In this document: piece by piece, positions 1 through 5,417 of the stretch
How the letters are laid out: the number at the start of each line of letters is the position of its first letter
Numbering within the stretch: position 1 is the first letter of the stretch
Origin: an uncultured Anaerocolumna sp.
GTDB taxonomy: Bacteria > Bacillota > Clostridia > Lachnospirales > Lachnospiraceae
Assembly (NCBI GenBank): GCA_937901695.1
Contig: CALDJN010000047.1
Coordinates: 1-5,417 of the forward strand
Direction: 5' to 3'
DNA length: 5,417 nt
The notes under the pieces: generated by a model
Told to the model about the DNA's origin: nothing
Database searches by the model: none
What the model saw: only the letters and a program-made list of their open reading frames with translations
Made by a program: the position numbers and the translations under genes

Positions 1-880
1 CGTTATAACACAATGAAAGCAGATAACGTCCAACTTCTGCAGCATATCTTGCAGTCTGATCCTTTAGTCCGTCCGGCATATAGTTGTTGGTTTTGATTTC
101 GTACACAAGGTCACCTTCATATCCAATCTCCACCAAGGTCTTCATTACTTCTTCCCAGGAAATTGTTCCTTCAAAGGGCAGTAAATGTTCATCTTTGTCT
201 CCATGATTATCATTAATATGTAATGCCTTTAAACGCTTTCCTACTTCTTTCATAGGAGCCACAGGGTCTATATATATCCGGTTTCCATGTCCAGTATCCC
301 AGCAGATACCTACTCTTTCATCATTATAGGAATCAACCAATCCAATTAACTCTCTGGCTGTAGCCCCAAATCTGCGGCTATTATCCCTGTCCGCCATATT
401 TTCAAATGCAATTCCTACCTTTTCCTTTGCTGCCAGTTCAACTACCTCATCAAAAATCTCATGGTTTAAAGCAAGGTCTGCTTCAAAATTGTATTCTATT
501 TTTATACATTCGGTTACAGGATGCAGAACAGCCCATTTAACACCCAGCATTCCGCTGATAATAATTGAGCGGCGGGTAATTTCCTTAAAAAACTCTTCTT
601 CCTCTTCTGTTTTAAAATATCCATATTTATTGGGACGATAGGGGGGATGGGATTGAACAAACTCAATACCCAGTTTCTCTGCTTCCTCCCGTATTTTATC
701 TGCCTGTTCCATCCAGTCGTCCTCATTAAGTTCTGTTTTTCTGCGCAGCATGGCGCACATATTAAAGTCCAGTACATCAAACCCTGCTGCTTTACATCGG
801 CGCATGGAGTCAATATAGCTCATAAAATCATCTGTCCCCCGTTGTTCACGGAATAAGCTGGTCATTGTTGCAATACGCAT
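1..880 (-). CDS. Sugar phosphate isomerase/epimerase-type TIM-barrel protein (3' end cut by window)
   Basis: The reading frame starts at ATG 880-878 and stays open for 293 codons to the window edge, so the C-terminus is missing. The sequence fits the xylose isomerase-like/AP endonuclease 2 superfamily of metal-dependent TIM barrels. Visible strand-end motifs are SHPP near residue 78, LHPV near 119, AFEN with Glu160, CWDTGH with Asp195 and His198, LHINDN with His221 and Asp224, and VYEI with Glu261. Glu160, Asp195, His221 and Glu261 match the usual divalent-metal ligands. Family members isomerise or epimerise sugars, keto-acids or inosose, or act as dehydratases, so the exact substrate cannot be read here. 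The family usually has 270-300 residues, so little is missing. A weak ribosome site (AAAGG, about 8 nt from the ATG) supports the start. The gene follows the importer operon on the same strand but has its own promoter. It is probably cytoplasmic and catabolic. Confidence 0.85.
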   Translation of the reverse strand, partial: MRIATMTSLFREQRGTDDFMSYIDSMRRCKAAGFDVLDFNMCAMLRRKTELNEDDWMEQADKIREEAEKLGIEFVQSHPPYRPNKYGYFKTEEEEEFFKEITRRSIIISGMLGVKWAVLHPVTECIKIEYNFEADLALNHEIFDEVVELAAKEKVGIAFENMADRDNSRRFGATARELIGLVDSYNDERVGICWDTGHGNRIYIDPVAPMKEVGKRLKALHINDNHGDKDEHLLPFEGTISWEEVMKTLVEIGYEGDLVYEIKTNNYMPDGLKDQTARYAAEVGRYLLSLCYN

Positions 881-941
881 ATTATTACCTTTATATAATA
901 TAATTTATTATATCTTTACCTTTCTTATTATAGTCTGTAAA
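881..941 (-). other. AU-rich leader of the isomerase gene with weak inverted repeat
   Basis: This is the inferred 5' untranslated leader of about 60 nt. It contains a perfect 7-bp inverted repeat (ATATAAT at 893-899 and ATTATAT at 907-913, 7-nt loop) just upstream of the AAAGG ribosome site. All pairs are A-U, so the hairpin would be weak and may have no role. A second AAAGGTAA copy lies further upstream, near 917-924, too far from the ATG to act as its ribosome site. Confidence 0.35.
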
Positions 942-947
942 CAATAC

Positions 948-975
948 ATTATCTAAGTTACATTAAAAATGTCAA
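948..975 (-). promoter_or_regulatory. Promoter of the isomerase gene
   Basis: On the minus strand there is a perfect -35 box TTGACA (975-970), a 16-nt spacer and a -10-like GATAAT (953-948). A transcription start near 941 would give a leader of about 60 nt. The -35 box follows directly after the stem-loop attributed to the upstream operon. A TGTA-N5-TACA inverted repeat (936-948) covers the predicted start and could be a regulator site. No AACGTT operator like those at the importer promoter is present. Confidence 0.65.
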
Positions 976-977
976 GG

Positions 978-1029
978 ATAAGATGAGGCTCTCACTTTTC
1001 TTTTTGTGACAGCCCCACCTTGATCTTAT
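978..1029 (-). terminator. Stem-loop, probable transcription terminator of the importer operon
   Basis: Read on the minus strand, arm GGGGCTGTCAC (1016-1006) pairs with GTGAGAGCCTC (995-985) around a 10-nt A-rich loop. This gives an 11-bp stem with one G-G mismatch and one G-U pair. An outer 7-bp pairing, ATAAGAT (1029-1023) with ATCTTAT (984-978), extends it across a 6-nt one-sided bulge. The stem is GC-rich in an AT-rich region and lies about 170-190 nt after the binding-protein stop codon. The following bases (ATCTTATCCTT) form only a poor U-tract, so termination may be incomplete, or the hairpin may mainly protect the mRNA 3' end. Confidence 0.6.
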
Positions 1030-1167
1030 TCATAGTTTCTTATTCTGGTTTCTTACTCCATTTTCTTATTCTTATGTTCTTACTCTTATGTTCTTACTCT
1101 TATGTTCTTATTTCTATTCTTTTATTTCCACTTTCTTCTTGTTCCCTATTTTTATTCTTCTATTCTT
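1028..1167 (-). repeat. Purine-rich degenerate tandem repeat, about ten units of 13-17 nt
   Basis: On the minus strand these 140 nt divide into ten head-to-tail units of 14, 13, 17, 14, 14, 14, 14, 13, 13 and 14 nt. Most begin AAGAA and end GAAT, GAGT or AAAT. The core is AAGAACATAAGAGT, present twice identically (1109-1096 and 1095-1082) and once with a single change (1081-1068). Period 14 is exact over 1070-1110. Unit length is not a multiple of three and stop codons recur at the unit joints, so this does not look coding. It lies between the binding-protein stop and the stem-loop, so the transcript would carry a long A/G-rich, weakly structured 3' segment. Its origin could be replication slippage. 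A role is unknown. Confidence 0.7.
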
Positions 1168-1200
1168 GTTTCTCTCTATTGCTTAATATAAGATTCCTTA

Positions 1201-2655
1201 CTAATTTGCACTTAAATAATCATTTAGTTTCTGAGTTGCACCTACATCACAATTATCAATAGTGGTTTTTAAATCTTGTGAGCCGTCACTGAACTTAATA
1301 ATTTCATCCTGTATAAGAGTATCCGTATCTGAAAAAGCTGGAATCCATGGCTCTGTATAATCTGTAAAACCTGCAGAATGCTCTATAATTGTATCAACAA
1401 TCTTATACTGTGGATATTTTTCTACTCTTTCTACCACTTCTGGCATATCGAATGCTGCTGTATTCATAGGATAATATCCGGTACCAGCATACCATTTAGC
1501 TGAAACCTCAGGTGTAGCTAAATATTTAAAGAAATCCCAGGTACCAAGAATGGAATCCTGATTACCGCGGTTAAACATATACAGTGCAGAACCACCAATT
1601 CCTGTGGCTGCAGAACCCTTATCATCTACCCGTACAATTTCAGCAACTCCCAAATCCATAGTTTCGGTATCTACTGTATTTTGAATAATATTGGTAAGTG
1701 AAGATGTTGAAGCAAACATTATGGAATAATAGCCGGATATAAAAGCTTCATTTGGTTTTGAGTCTGTATATTCTACACCTTTTGTATCAAGGACTGCCTT
1801 CCATTCAGTAAGTACTTTCTCTAATGAACCATCCTTAGTCATAGTTATTTCTGTTGGTGTTGCAGTACGTCCATTATTATTATTAAACATTGCATATTCA
1901 TTTCCTAAGCTTGGAATCCATGTACCTAAAATAAAGAATCTTAACTTAGTTCCTAAACCATAACGTTCAATCTTGTCCCCTTTGCGAACAGTTAGCTTAT
2001 TGACAGCGTCTGCAAGTTCTGCAATAGTCTTAGGTGGGTTTTCTGCGTCTAAACCAGCTTCCCTAAAATGATCTTTGTTGTAATACATCATAATAGAAGA
2101 TGTTGAGAATGGAACTCCAAGTAATTTGCCATCATATGTACAATATGCTGCTGAAGCTTCATTAAAGGTACTTGTATCAATGCCATTTGGATCTGTATCA
2201 ATTAAATTCTGAACCGGATACATAAAATCCGAATCTTTCACATCAAATATACCCTTTGAGCTAAGCTGCACAATATCTGGTATATTATCGATATCCTTGG
2301 CTTGAAGTGCTGCTGCTAACTTTGTAGAGAAATCTTCATAAGAACCTTGGAAGATTGCTGTTACTTTAATACCTTTTTCAGCGCCGGGACCTGCATTATA
2401 AGCATCAATAATTTCATTTAAAATTATTTCATTATTACCCGATACGGAATGCCAGAATATTACCTCAGTTGGCTTTGACGGTATAAGGCTTTCTTCACCC
2501 CCTTCTTTTATCTGCTGCTCAAGATTTTCAGTTGTAACCTTTACATCCTCTGGTCCCTTCTTTGTATCCTTTGATGATGATTTACAGCCTGTTAAAGAAG
2601 TTACCAATAGTACTGTTATCAGTAAACCTGATAAAATTTTTCCCTTTCGTTTCAT
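1201..2655 (-). CDS. ABC transporter solute-binding lipoprotein, UgpB-like (CUT1 family)
   Basis: This 484-residue protein is the extracellular ligand receptor of the importer. It opens with a lipoprotein signal peptide: MKRKGK, a hydrophobic stretch at residues 7-20, and lipobox LTGC with Cys24 as the predicted lipidated residue. A polar linker follows to about residue 62. The mature fold (about 63-484) is a family 1 extracellular binding protein: VIFWHSVSG near 65, FQGSYEDFSTKLAAALQA near 102, and GGSALYM near 354 followed by WDFFKYL and WYAGTGYYPMNTAAF near 388-402. The last pattern is typical of UgpB-type proteins. UgpB itself binds glycerol-3-phosphate, but many relatives bind oligosaccharides, so the ligand stays open. 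The ATG has AAGG 5 nt upstream and a second AAGGAG further out. It is the last gene of the operon, 61 nt after permease 2. Length is normal for the family. Confidence 0.92.
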   Translation of the reverse strand: MKRKGKILSGLLITVLLVTSLTGCKSSSKDTKKGPEDVKVTTENLEQQIKEGGEESLIPSKPTEVIFWHSVSGNNEIILNEIIDAYNAGPGAEKGIKVTAIFQGSYEDFSTKLAAALQAKDIDNIPDIVQLSSKGIFDVKDSDFMYPVQNLIDTDPNGIDTSTFNEASAAYCTYDGKLLGVPFSTSSIMMYYNKDHFREAGLDAENPPKTIAELADAVNKLTVRKGDKIERYGLGTKLRFFILGTWIPSLGNEYAMFNNNNGRTATPTEITMTKDGSLEKVLTEWKAVLDTKGVEYTDSKPNEAFISGYYSIMFASTSSLTNIIQNTVDTETMDLGVAEIVRVDDKGSAATGIGGSALYMFNRGNQDSILGTWDFFKYLATPEVSAKWYAGTGYYPMNTAAFDMPEVVERVEKYPQYKIVDTIIEHSAGFTDYTEPWIPAFSDTDTLIQDEIIKFSDGSQDLKTTIDNCDVGATQKLNDYLSAN

Positions 2656-2688
2656 AAAATCCTTCTCTCCTTTTTTGTATTATTCTCA

Positions 2689-2703
2689 CCCGTATAAAAC
2701 GGA
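2689..2703 (-). other. Small hairpin between permease 2 and binding-protein genes
   Basis: In the 61-nt gap, CCGT and ACGG arms (2702-2699 and 2693-2690) flank a 5-nt loop, with one further G-U pair. It has no U-tract, so it is not a good terminator. Such intergenic hairpins can mark processing points that let the binding-protein mRNA outlast the permease part, but that role is speculative here. The stem is short and could be chance. Confidence 0.25.
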
Positions 2704-2716
2704 ATTACGAGCAAAT

Positions 2717-3568
2717 TTAGCCCTTCACAGCCCCACTTGATATACCCCGAACCATATTTCTCTGACTAATTGCAAATAGGATAATCATAGGAATCAAGAT
2801 GATCCCTATTCCTGCAAAAACATGTCCTTTTGCATTGGAATCTGCATTAGATAACATGGTTATACCAACCTGTACGGTACGCATTTCTTCTTTATTCGTA
2901 ACAAGAAGAGGCCATAAATATGTATTCCAGACATTAATAAAAGAAGATAGTCCAAGTGCTGTAATTACTGGTCTGGAAACAGGAATACATATTTTTATAT
3001 AAAACAAAAGATCACCACAGCCATCTATATATGCTGCATCACGCAAGGCTCCGGAAATAGTTTTAAAGCTTTGCCGGAACATAAAAACCTGGGAAGCAGA
3101 TACGAAATATACACATACAATTCCCGCATAAGTATTAAGCAATCCCAGTTTACTAACCGTTAAGTAATTGGAAATCAACAATGCTTCAGAAGGAATCATC
3201 ATTGTTCCAACAATTATAAAGAATAAAACATTCTTCCCCTTAAAATTAAAGAATGCAAACGAATATGCTGCCAAAGTTGAGAATATCAGCCTTACTAAAG
3301 TAGCTGACAGAGCAATGACGAAAGAGTTAAGCATATAACGTGGAATCAGAGTTTTCGTCACAACATAAATAAAGTTTGACAGGTTTCTAAAAGTTTCAGG
3401 CAAAATCCTTGGCGGATAATTATCAAAATTTATATTGTCTTTAAATCCACTGCATATTGCATAAAAGAGAGGAAAAATTATAATCAGACCTAAAATTACA
3501 CTGAGGATTGAAGTAAAATAATATTGGAACTTTTTACGCTGACGTGCCTTTTCATTAACGGTTTTCAA
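2717..3568 (-). CDS. Carbohydrate ABC transporter permease, UgpE/MalG type
   Basis: This 283-residue inner-membrane permease is one half of the import channel. About six hydrophobic segments are visible, near residues 19-40, 82-105, 113-133, 147-163, 200-222 and 249-268. The cytoplasmic EAA loop that docks the ATPase is clear at about 175-200 (LRDAAYIDGCG, then IPVSRP). WNTYLWPLLV near 214 and the C-terminal QRNMVRGISSGAVKG are hallmarks of the MalG/UgpE half of CUT1 importers. The start is TTG (3568-3566): no in-frame ATG occurs before residue 79, and this start gives a normal length and a basic N-terminus. The TTGA overlaps the upstream permease stop TGA by 4 nt, pointing to translational coupling. 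The GAGGAG site (3584-3579) is 10 nt from the TTG. An ATG at 3572 is nearer to that site but is out of frame. Confidence 0.92.
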   Translation of the reverse strand: MKTVNEKARQRKKFQYYFTSILSVILGLIIIFPLFYAICSGFKDNINFDNYPPRILPETFRNLSNFIYVVTKTLIPRYMLNSFVIALSATLVRLIFSTLAAYSFAFFNFKGKNVLFFIIVGTMMIPSEALLISNYLTVSKLGLLNTYAGIVCVYFVSASQVFMFRQSFKTISGALRDAAYIDGCGDLLFYIKICIPVSRPVITALGLSSFINVWNTYLWPLLVTNKEEMRTVQVGITMLSNADSNAKGHVFAGIGIILIPMIILFAISQRNMVRGISSGAVKG

Positions 3569-4512
3569 TCATAATTCACTCCTCTCTTTTCATATTTAAA
3601 GTTAAATAGTAAGAATACAAATGCAATTAAGAAAGCACATACACTTGCAGTTGAGCCAAGCGCATAATTGGTGCTTTTAAAACCTGCAGAATAAACGTAA
3701 TAAATCATAGTTGTTGTCGCCCCCAGAGGTCCGCCATCTGTGAGAATCATAACCGGTCCAGACATTGTCAGCCCTTTAACCATCTGAGTACACAGTACAA
3801 AAAACAGGGTAGGTGAAATAACTGGAATCACAATTTTTCTGACTTTCTGCCAATAACTTGCCCCTTCAAGGCTGGCTGATTCCAATAATTCCGTAGGAAC
3901 ATTACGAACAGCAGCAAGCAACAGCATAAAATTAAAACCAATACCGGTCCAAATCATTATAAGAACCAGCGCAGGCAGAGCCCATTTTGCACTACCCAGC
4001 CAATCTATAGCTGTGACATTTTCATATATGCCTAATTTTTCTAGTAAATAATTTAGAAGGCCTACTCTGCGGTGAAGCAGCTGCTTAAAAATCAGACAAG
4101 TAGCTGACATAGATACAGCCATGGGAAGAGCAAAACAAGTCTGATAAAATTTGGTCATAAATTTTGCACGGTTTGCAATCAGAGCTAACAGCAGTGGACA
4201 AATAACTGCCAGAGGTACAAACATTGCTGCAAATTTTAAGCTGACTTTAATTGCATTAATAAAATCCGGTCTCTTCCATATATCAATATAGTTATCCAAT
4301 CCTACAAATTTTGTAATCTCTCCTGCAACATTGACTTTGCTAAGACTAAAAATAAAAGTTTTTATAAATGGATAATAGGAAAACATTATGGTGAATATTG
4401 TAATTGGTGCTAAAAATAAATATGGTTTAATAACATTAACCAGTTTTTTCTTATGCCGTACATTGCTGCCAGCAACTGAAACTGCCACAGAATTGTTATA
4501 ACTGCTACGCAT
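3565..4512 (-). CDS. Carbohydrate ABC transporter permease, UgpA/MalF type
   Basis: This 315-residue membrane protein is the other half of the import channel and the first gene of the operon. After a cytoplasmic, basic N-terminus (HKKK near 20-23), six hydrophobic segments appear near 31-56, 92-113, 123-142, 178-201, 229-248 and 285-303. The EAA loop that contacts the ATPase lies at about 208-233: ELLESASLEGASYWQKVRKI, ending in PVISP. Together with FLAPITIF near 33 and the GPVMILTDGGP segment near 252, this marks the UgpA/MalF/LacF-like half of CUT1 importers. Length is normal for the short form without the long MalF periplasmic loop. The ATG (4512-4510) has AAGGAG 8 nt upstream (4526-4521). 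The stop TGA overlaps the start of permease 2. No ATPase gene lies in the operon. Confidence 0.93.
   Translation of the reverse strand: MRSSYNNSVAVSVAGSNVRHKKKLVNVIKPYLFLAPITIFTIMFSYYPFIKTFIFSLSKVNVAGEITKFVGLDNYIDIWKRPDFINAIKVSLKFAAMFVPLAVICPLLLALIANRAKFMTKFYQTCFALPMAVSMSATCLIFKQLLHRRVGLLNYLLEKLGIYENVTAIDWLGSAKWALPALVLIMIWTGIGFNFMLLLAAVRNVPTELLESASLEGASYWQKVRKIVIPVISPTLFFVLCTQMVKGLTMSGPVMILTDGGPLGATTTMIYYVYSAGFKSTNYALGSTASVCAFLIAFVFLLFNFKYEKRGVNYD
3579..3584 (-). promoter_or_regulatory. Ribosome binding site for permease 2 (TTG start)
   Basis: GAGGAG on the minus strand lies inside the end of the permease 1 gene. It is 10 nt from the TTG start of permease 2 and 6 nt from an out-of-frame ATG (3572-3570) that would encode only MIENR before a TAA at 3557-3555. 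It is the only good Shine-Dalgarno match near this start. Confidence 0.6.
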
Positions 4513-4587
4513 TCAATTTACTCCTTCCAACTAATTACTATCTGCTTAAATTTAGTTTTTCCACATATTATTGCTTATTTTTTCTAT

Positions 4588-4599
4588 TGGAACGTTCCA
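4588..4599. promoter_or_regulatory. Operator O1, perfect 12-bp palindrome at the importer promoter
   Basis: TGGAACGTTCCA is perfectly symmetric around a central CG, the geometry expected for LacI-family dimers, whose hinge helices insert at a central CpG. It begins within a few bases of the predicted importer transcription start, so a bound repressor would block initiation. The first 10 bases of TTGGAACGTT (4587-4596) recur at the repressor promoter. It is a poor match to the catabolite-control cre pattern, since the outer TG and CA are displaced. Confidence 0.8.
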
Positions 4600-4607
4600 T
4601 ATTACAC

Positions 4608-4635
4608 ATTATACTCTTTTTTGACTAATTGTCAA
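4608..4635 (-). promoter_or_regulatory. Promoter of the importer operon
   Basis: On the minus strand there is a perfect -35 TTGACA (4635-4630), a 16-nt spacer and a perfect -10 TATAAT (4613-4608). The predicted start is near 4601, giving a leader of about 88 nt before the permease 1 ATG. With both hexamers at consensus, the promoter is probably strong unless repressed, which fits the operator placed directly after it. Confidence 0.85.
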
Positions 4636-4745
4636 CTGGTTCTTATAATTTTATTGGTTATATCCTATACCTTTCTTATATTAATGTGGATTTTTATGTC
4701 CATTATCACCTTGTAATATAGTATATATAATGTTTTAAAAAGCTA

Positions 4746-4774
4746 TTGACAGCAAAAAGTACATAATATATAAT
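4746..4774 (+). promoter_or_regulatory. Promoter of the LacI-family regulator gene
   Basis: A perfect TTGACA (4746-4751), a 17-nt spacer and a perfect TATAAT (4769-4774) form a full consensus housekeeping promoter. The start is expected near 4781-4782, about 56 nt before the repressor ATG. A TTGGAACGTT site follows at once, which points to autorepression. Confidence 0.87.
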
Positions 4775-4783
4775 AGAGGAAGG

Positions 4784-4797
4784 TTGGAACGTTTTAT
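4784..4797. promoter_or_regulatory. Operator O2 at the regulator promoter
   Basis: TTGGAACGTT at 4784-4793 is identical to ten bases of O1, and the AACGTT core is symmetric. The right half (GTTTTAT) departs from the palindrome, so the site is probably weaker than O1. It sits just after the regulator's predicted transcription start. The centres of O1 and O2 are 197 bp apart. Confidence 0.7.
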
Positions 4798-4824
4798 TAT
4801 TTGCGTTTTGTATCATGTATTCTT

Positions 4825-4830
4825 AGGAGG
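4825..4830 (+). promoter_or_regulatory. Ribosome binding site of the regulator gene
   Basis: AGGAGG is a full Shine-Dalgarno match, 7 nt before the ATG at 4838, and fixes the start of the LacI-family gene. Confidence 0.85.
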
Positions 4831-4837
4831 TTTCATT

Positions 4838-5417
4838 ATGTCTGTAACAATTTTAGATGTTGCCAGGGAAGCTGGTGTATCAAAAAGTACTGTATCTTTG
4901 GTCATTAATAATTCCGAGCGCGTCAAACTGGAAACACAATATAAAGTACGTCAGGCAATTGAAAAATTAGGTTACACTCCTAATCTTGCAGCACGGGAAT
5001 TAACTACCAACCGTACTCATACTTTGGGATTAATATTCCTTACATCTAATATGTATCAAAGTCCCTATGCCTTTTCCTCAATTTGTGAAACACTTTTATA
5101 TGATACAAGTAATGGTATTTATTCTGGTTTAAGTAATACGGAATATACCTTATTAGTAGAAAGATTCTCTGTTACAGAAGGTTCAGATGCTATACCAGAA
5201 CTAATAAAAAGTGGCCGTTTAGAAGGTGTTTTCTTAATTGGTGGTTTATTTAATAACCATTTCATTGAAGTACTTCAAAAACAGGAATTACCGGTTGTTA
5301 TTATCGGCCGTCAGCACGAAGGATTCGATTCCATCTCAGTTGATGCTGAGAAAGTCGGATATTTAGGGGCAAAATATCTTTACCAGAACGGACACAAAGA
5401 AATTGCCTTTATTAATG
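4838..5417 (+). CDS. LacI-family transcriptional regulator (3' end cut by window)
   Basis: The open frame gives 193 residues to the window edge, of the roughly 330-350 usual for the family. Residues 4-24 form the classic helix-turn-helix (TILDVAREAGVSKSTVSLVIN). The hinge helix NLAARELTTNRT (49-60) keeps Leu55, the residue that inserts into the central CpG of the operator. The ligand-binding core starts at LGLIF (63-67) and continues with GRLEGVFLIGG, LPVVIIGRQ, SISVDAEKVG and YLYQNGHKEIAFIN, all typical of the periplasmic-binding-protein-like effector domain. The gene is divergent from the importer operon, and both promoters carry the same operator sequence. It is therefore inferred to repress the importer and itself until a sugar or sugar phosphate binds. 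The effector cannot be named from this sequence, and most of the second subdomain is outside the window. Confidence 0.93.
   Translation, partial: MSVTILDVAREAGVSKSTVSLVINNSERVKLETQYKVRQAIEKLGYTPNLAARELTTNRTHTLGLIFLTSNMYQSPYAFSSICETLLYDTSNGIYSGLSNTEYTLLVERFSVTEGSDAIPELIKSGRLEGVFLIGGLFNNHFIEVLQKQELPVVIIGRQHEGFDSISVDAEKVGYLGAKYLYQNGHKEIAFIN

Larger units (their letters stand above)
4513..4837. promoter_or_regulatory. Divergent control region between importer operon and repressor gene
   Basis: This 325-nt AT-rich stretch holds two facing-away promoters, each with a matching operator; these are listed separately. Other structure seen: a TTGAC-N5-GTCAA inverted repeat (4621-4635) covering the importer -35 box, an imperfect inverted repeat GGTTATA-TCC-TATACC (4656-4671), and a second weaker plus-strand promoter candidate TTATCA-N17-TATAAT (4703-4731) upstream of the repressor promoter. 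I see no open frame or RNA gene in it. Confidence 0.8.

Noticed and set aside
514..856. Open frames on both strands within the isomerase gene
   Set aside because: They lie in other frames of a gene with clear family motifs, have no recognisable domains and are typical shadows.
1028..1167. CRISPR array
   Set aside because: Units are 13-17 nt with no distinct spacers or conserved palindromic repeats. It is a degenerate direct tandem repeat.
1020..1262. 80-codon plus-strand open frame rich in Leu, Phe and Ser, looking like a small membrane protein
   Set aside because: It is the pyrimidine-rich complement of the purine repeat array and runs into the 3' end of the binding-protein gene. The hydrophobicity follows from T/C-rich codons, and no ribosome site precedes it.
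1962..1968. AACGTTC inside the binding-protein gene, matching the operator core
   Set aside because: Only seven bases match, the flanks differ from TTGGAACGTTCC, and it lies deep in coding sequence far from any promoter.
2799..3002. 67-codon plus-strand open frame
   Set aside because: It is antisense to conserved permease 2 sequence including the C-terminal permease motifs, and shows no independent support.
4588..4599. O1 as a CcpA cre site
   Set aside because: The palindrome has a central CG, but the outer TG and CA sit one base closer to the centre than in the cre consensus. A dedicated LacI-family operator fits better, given the second copy at the regulator promoter.
4513..4837. Riboswitch or small RNA gene in the divergent gap
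   Set aside because: No strong stems or known riboswitch core motifs were seen. The predicted leaders of about 56 and 88 nt are AT-rich and largely accounted for by operators and ribosome sites.

Overview
This window looks like an ordinary but well-defined sugar-uptake locus from an AT-rich, low-GC Gram-positive bacterium, probably a Clostridia member of Lachnospiraceae type. That placement is an inference. It rests on strong AGGAGG-type ribosome sites, consensus TTGACA/TATAAT promoters, a lipoprotein solute-binding protein and a carbohydrate ABC importer without its own ATPase. No species can be named from the sequence.

Layout from left to right. Positions 1-880 (minus) hold a sugar phosphate isomerase/epimerase-type TIM barrel whose C-terminal end runs off the window. 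Positions 881-1200 are non-coding. They carry the isomerase promoter and leader, a stem-loop that probably ends the upstream operon, and a purine-rich block of degenerate 13-17 nt tandem repeats. Positions 1201-4512 (minus) form a three-gene operon transcribed as permease 1 (UgpA/MalF type), permease 2 (UgpE/MalG type), then a UgpB-like lipoprotein binding protein. Positions 4513-4837 are a divergent control region. From 4838 (plus) a LacI-family repressor gene begins and is cut by the right edge.

How the parts fit. The binding protein captures a carbohydrate, or a related polyol or glycerophosphodiester-like ligand, outside the cell. The two permeases form the channel, and an ATPase encoded elsewhere (a shared MsmX-like protein is the usual solution in Firmicutes) would power it. 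The LacI-type protein very likely controls the importer and itself. Each of the two divergent consensus promoters has a site containing TTGGAACGTT just downstream of its -10 box, at the expected transcription start. The isomerase probably acts on the imported compound or a derivative. It has its own promoter, with no copy of that operator.

I see no clearly new system. The observations most worth a second look are the purine-rich repeat array behind the binding-protein gene, the matched operator pair, and the TTG start of permease 2 with a competing out-of-frame ATG four bases upstream.
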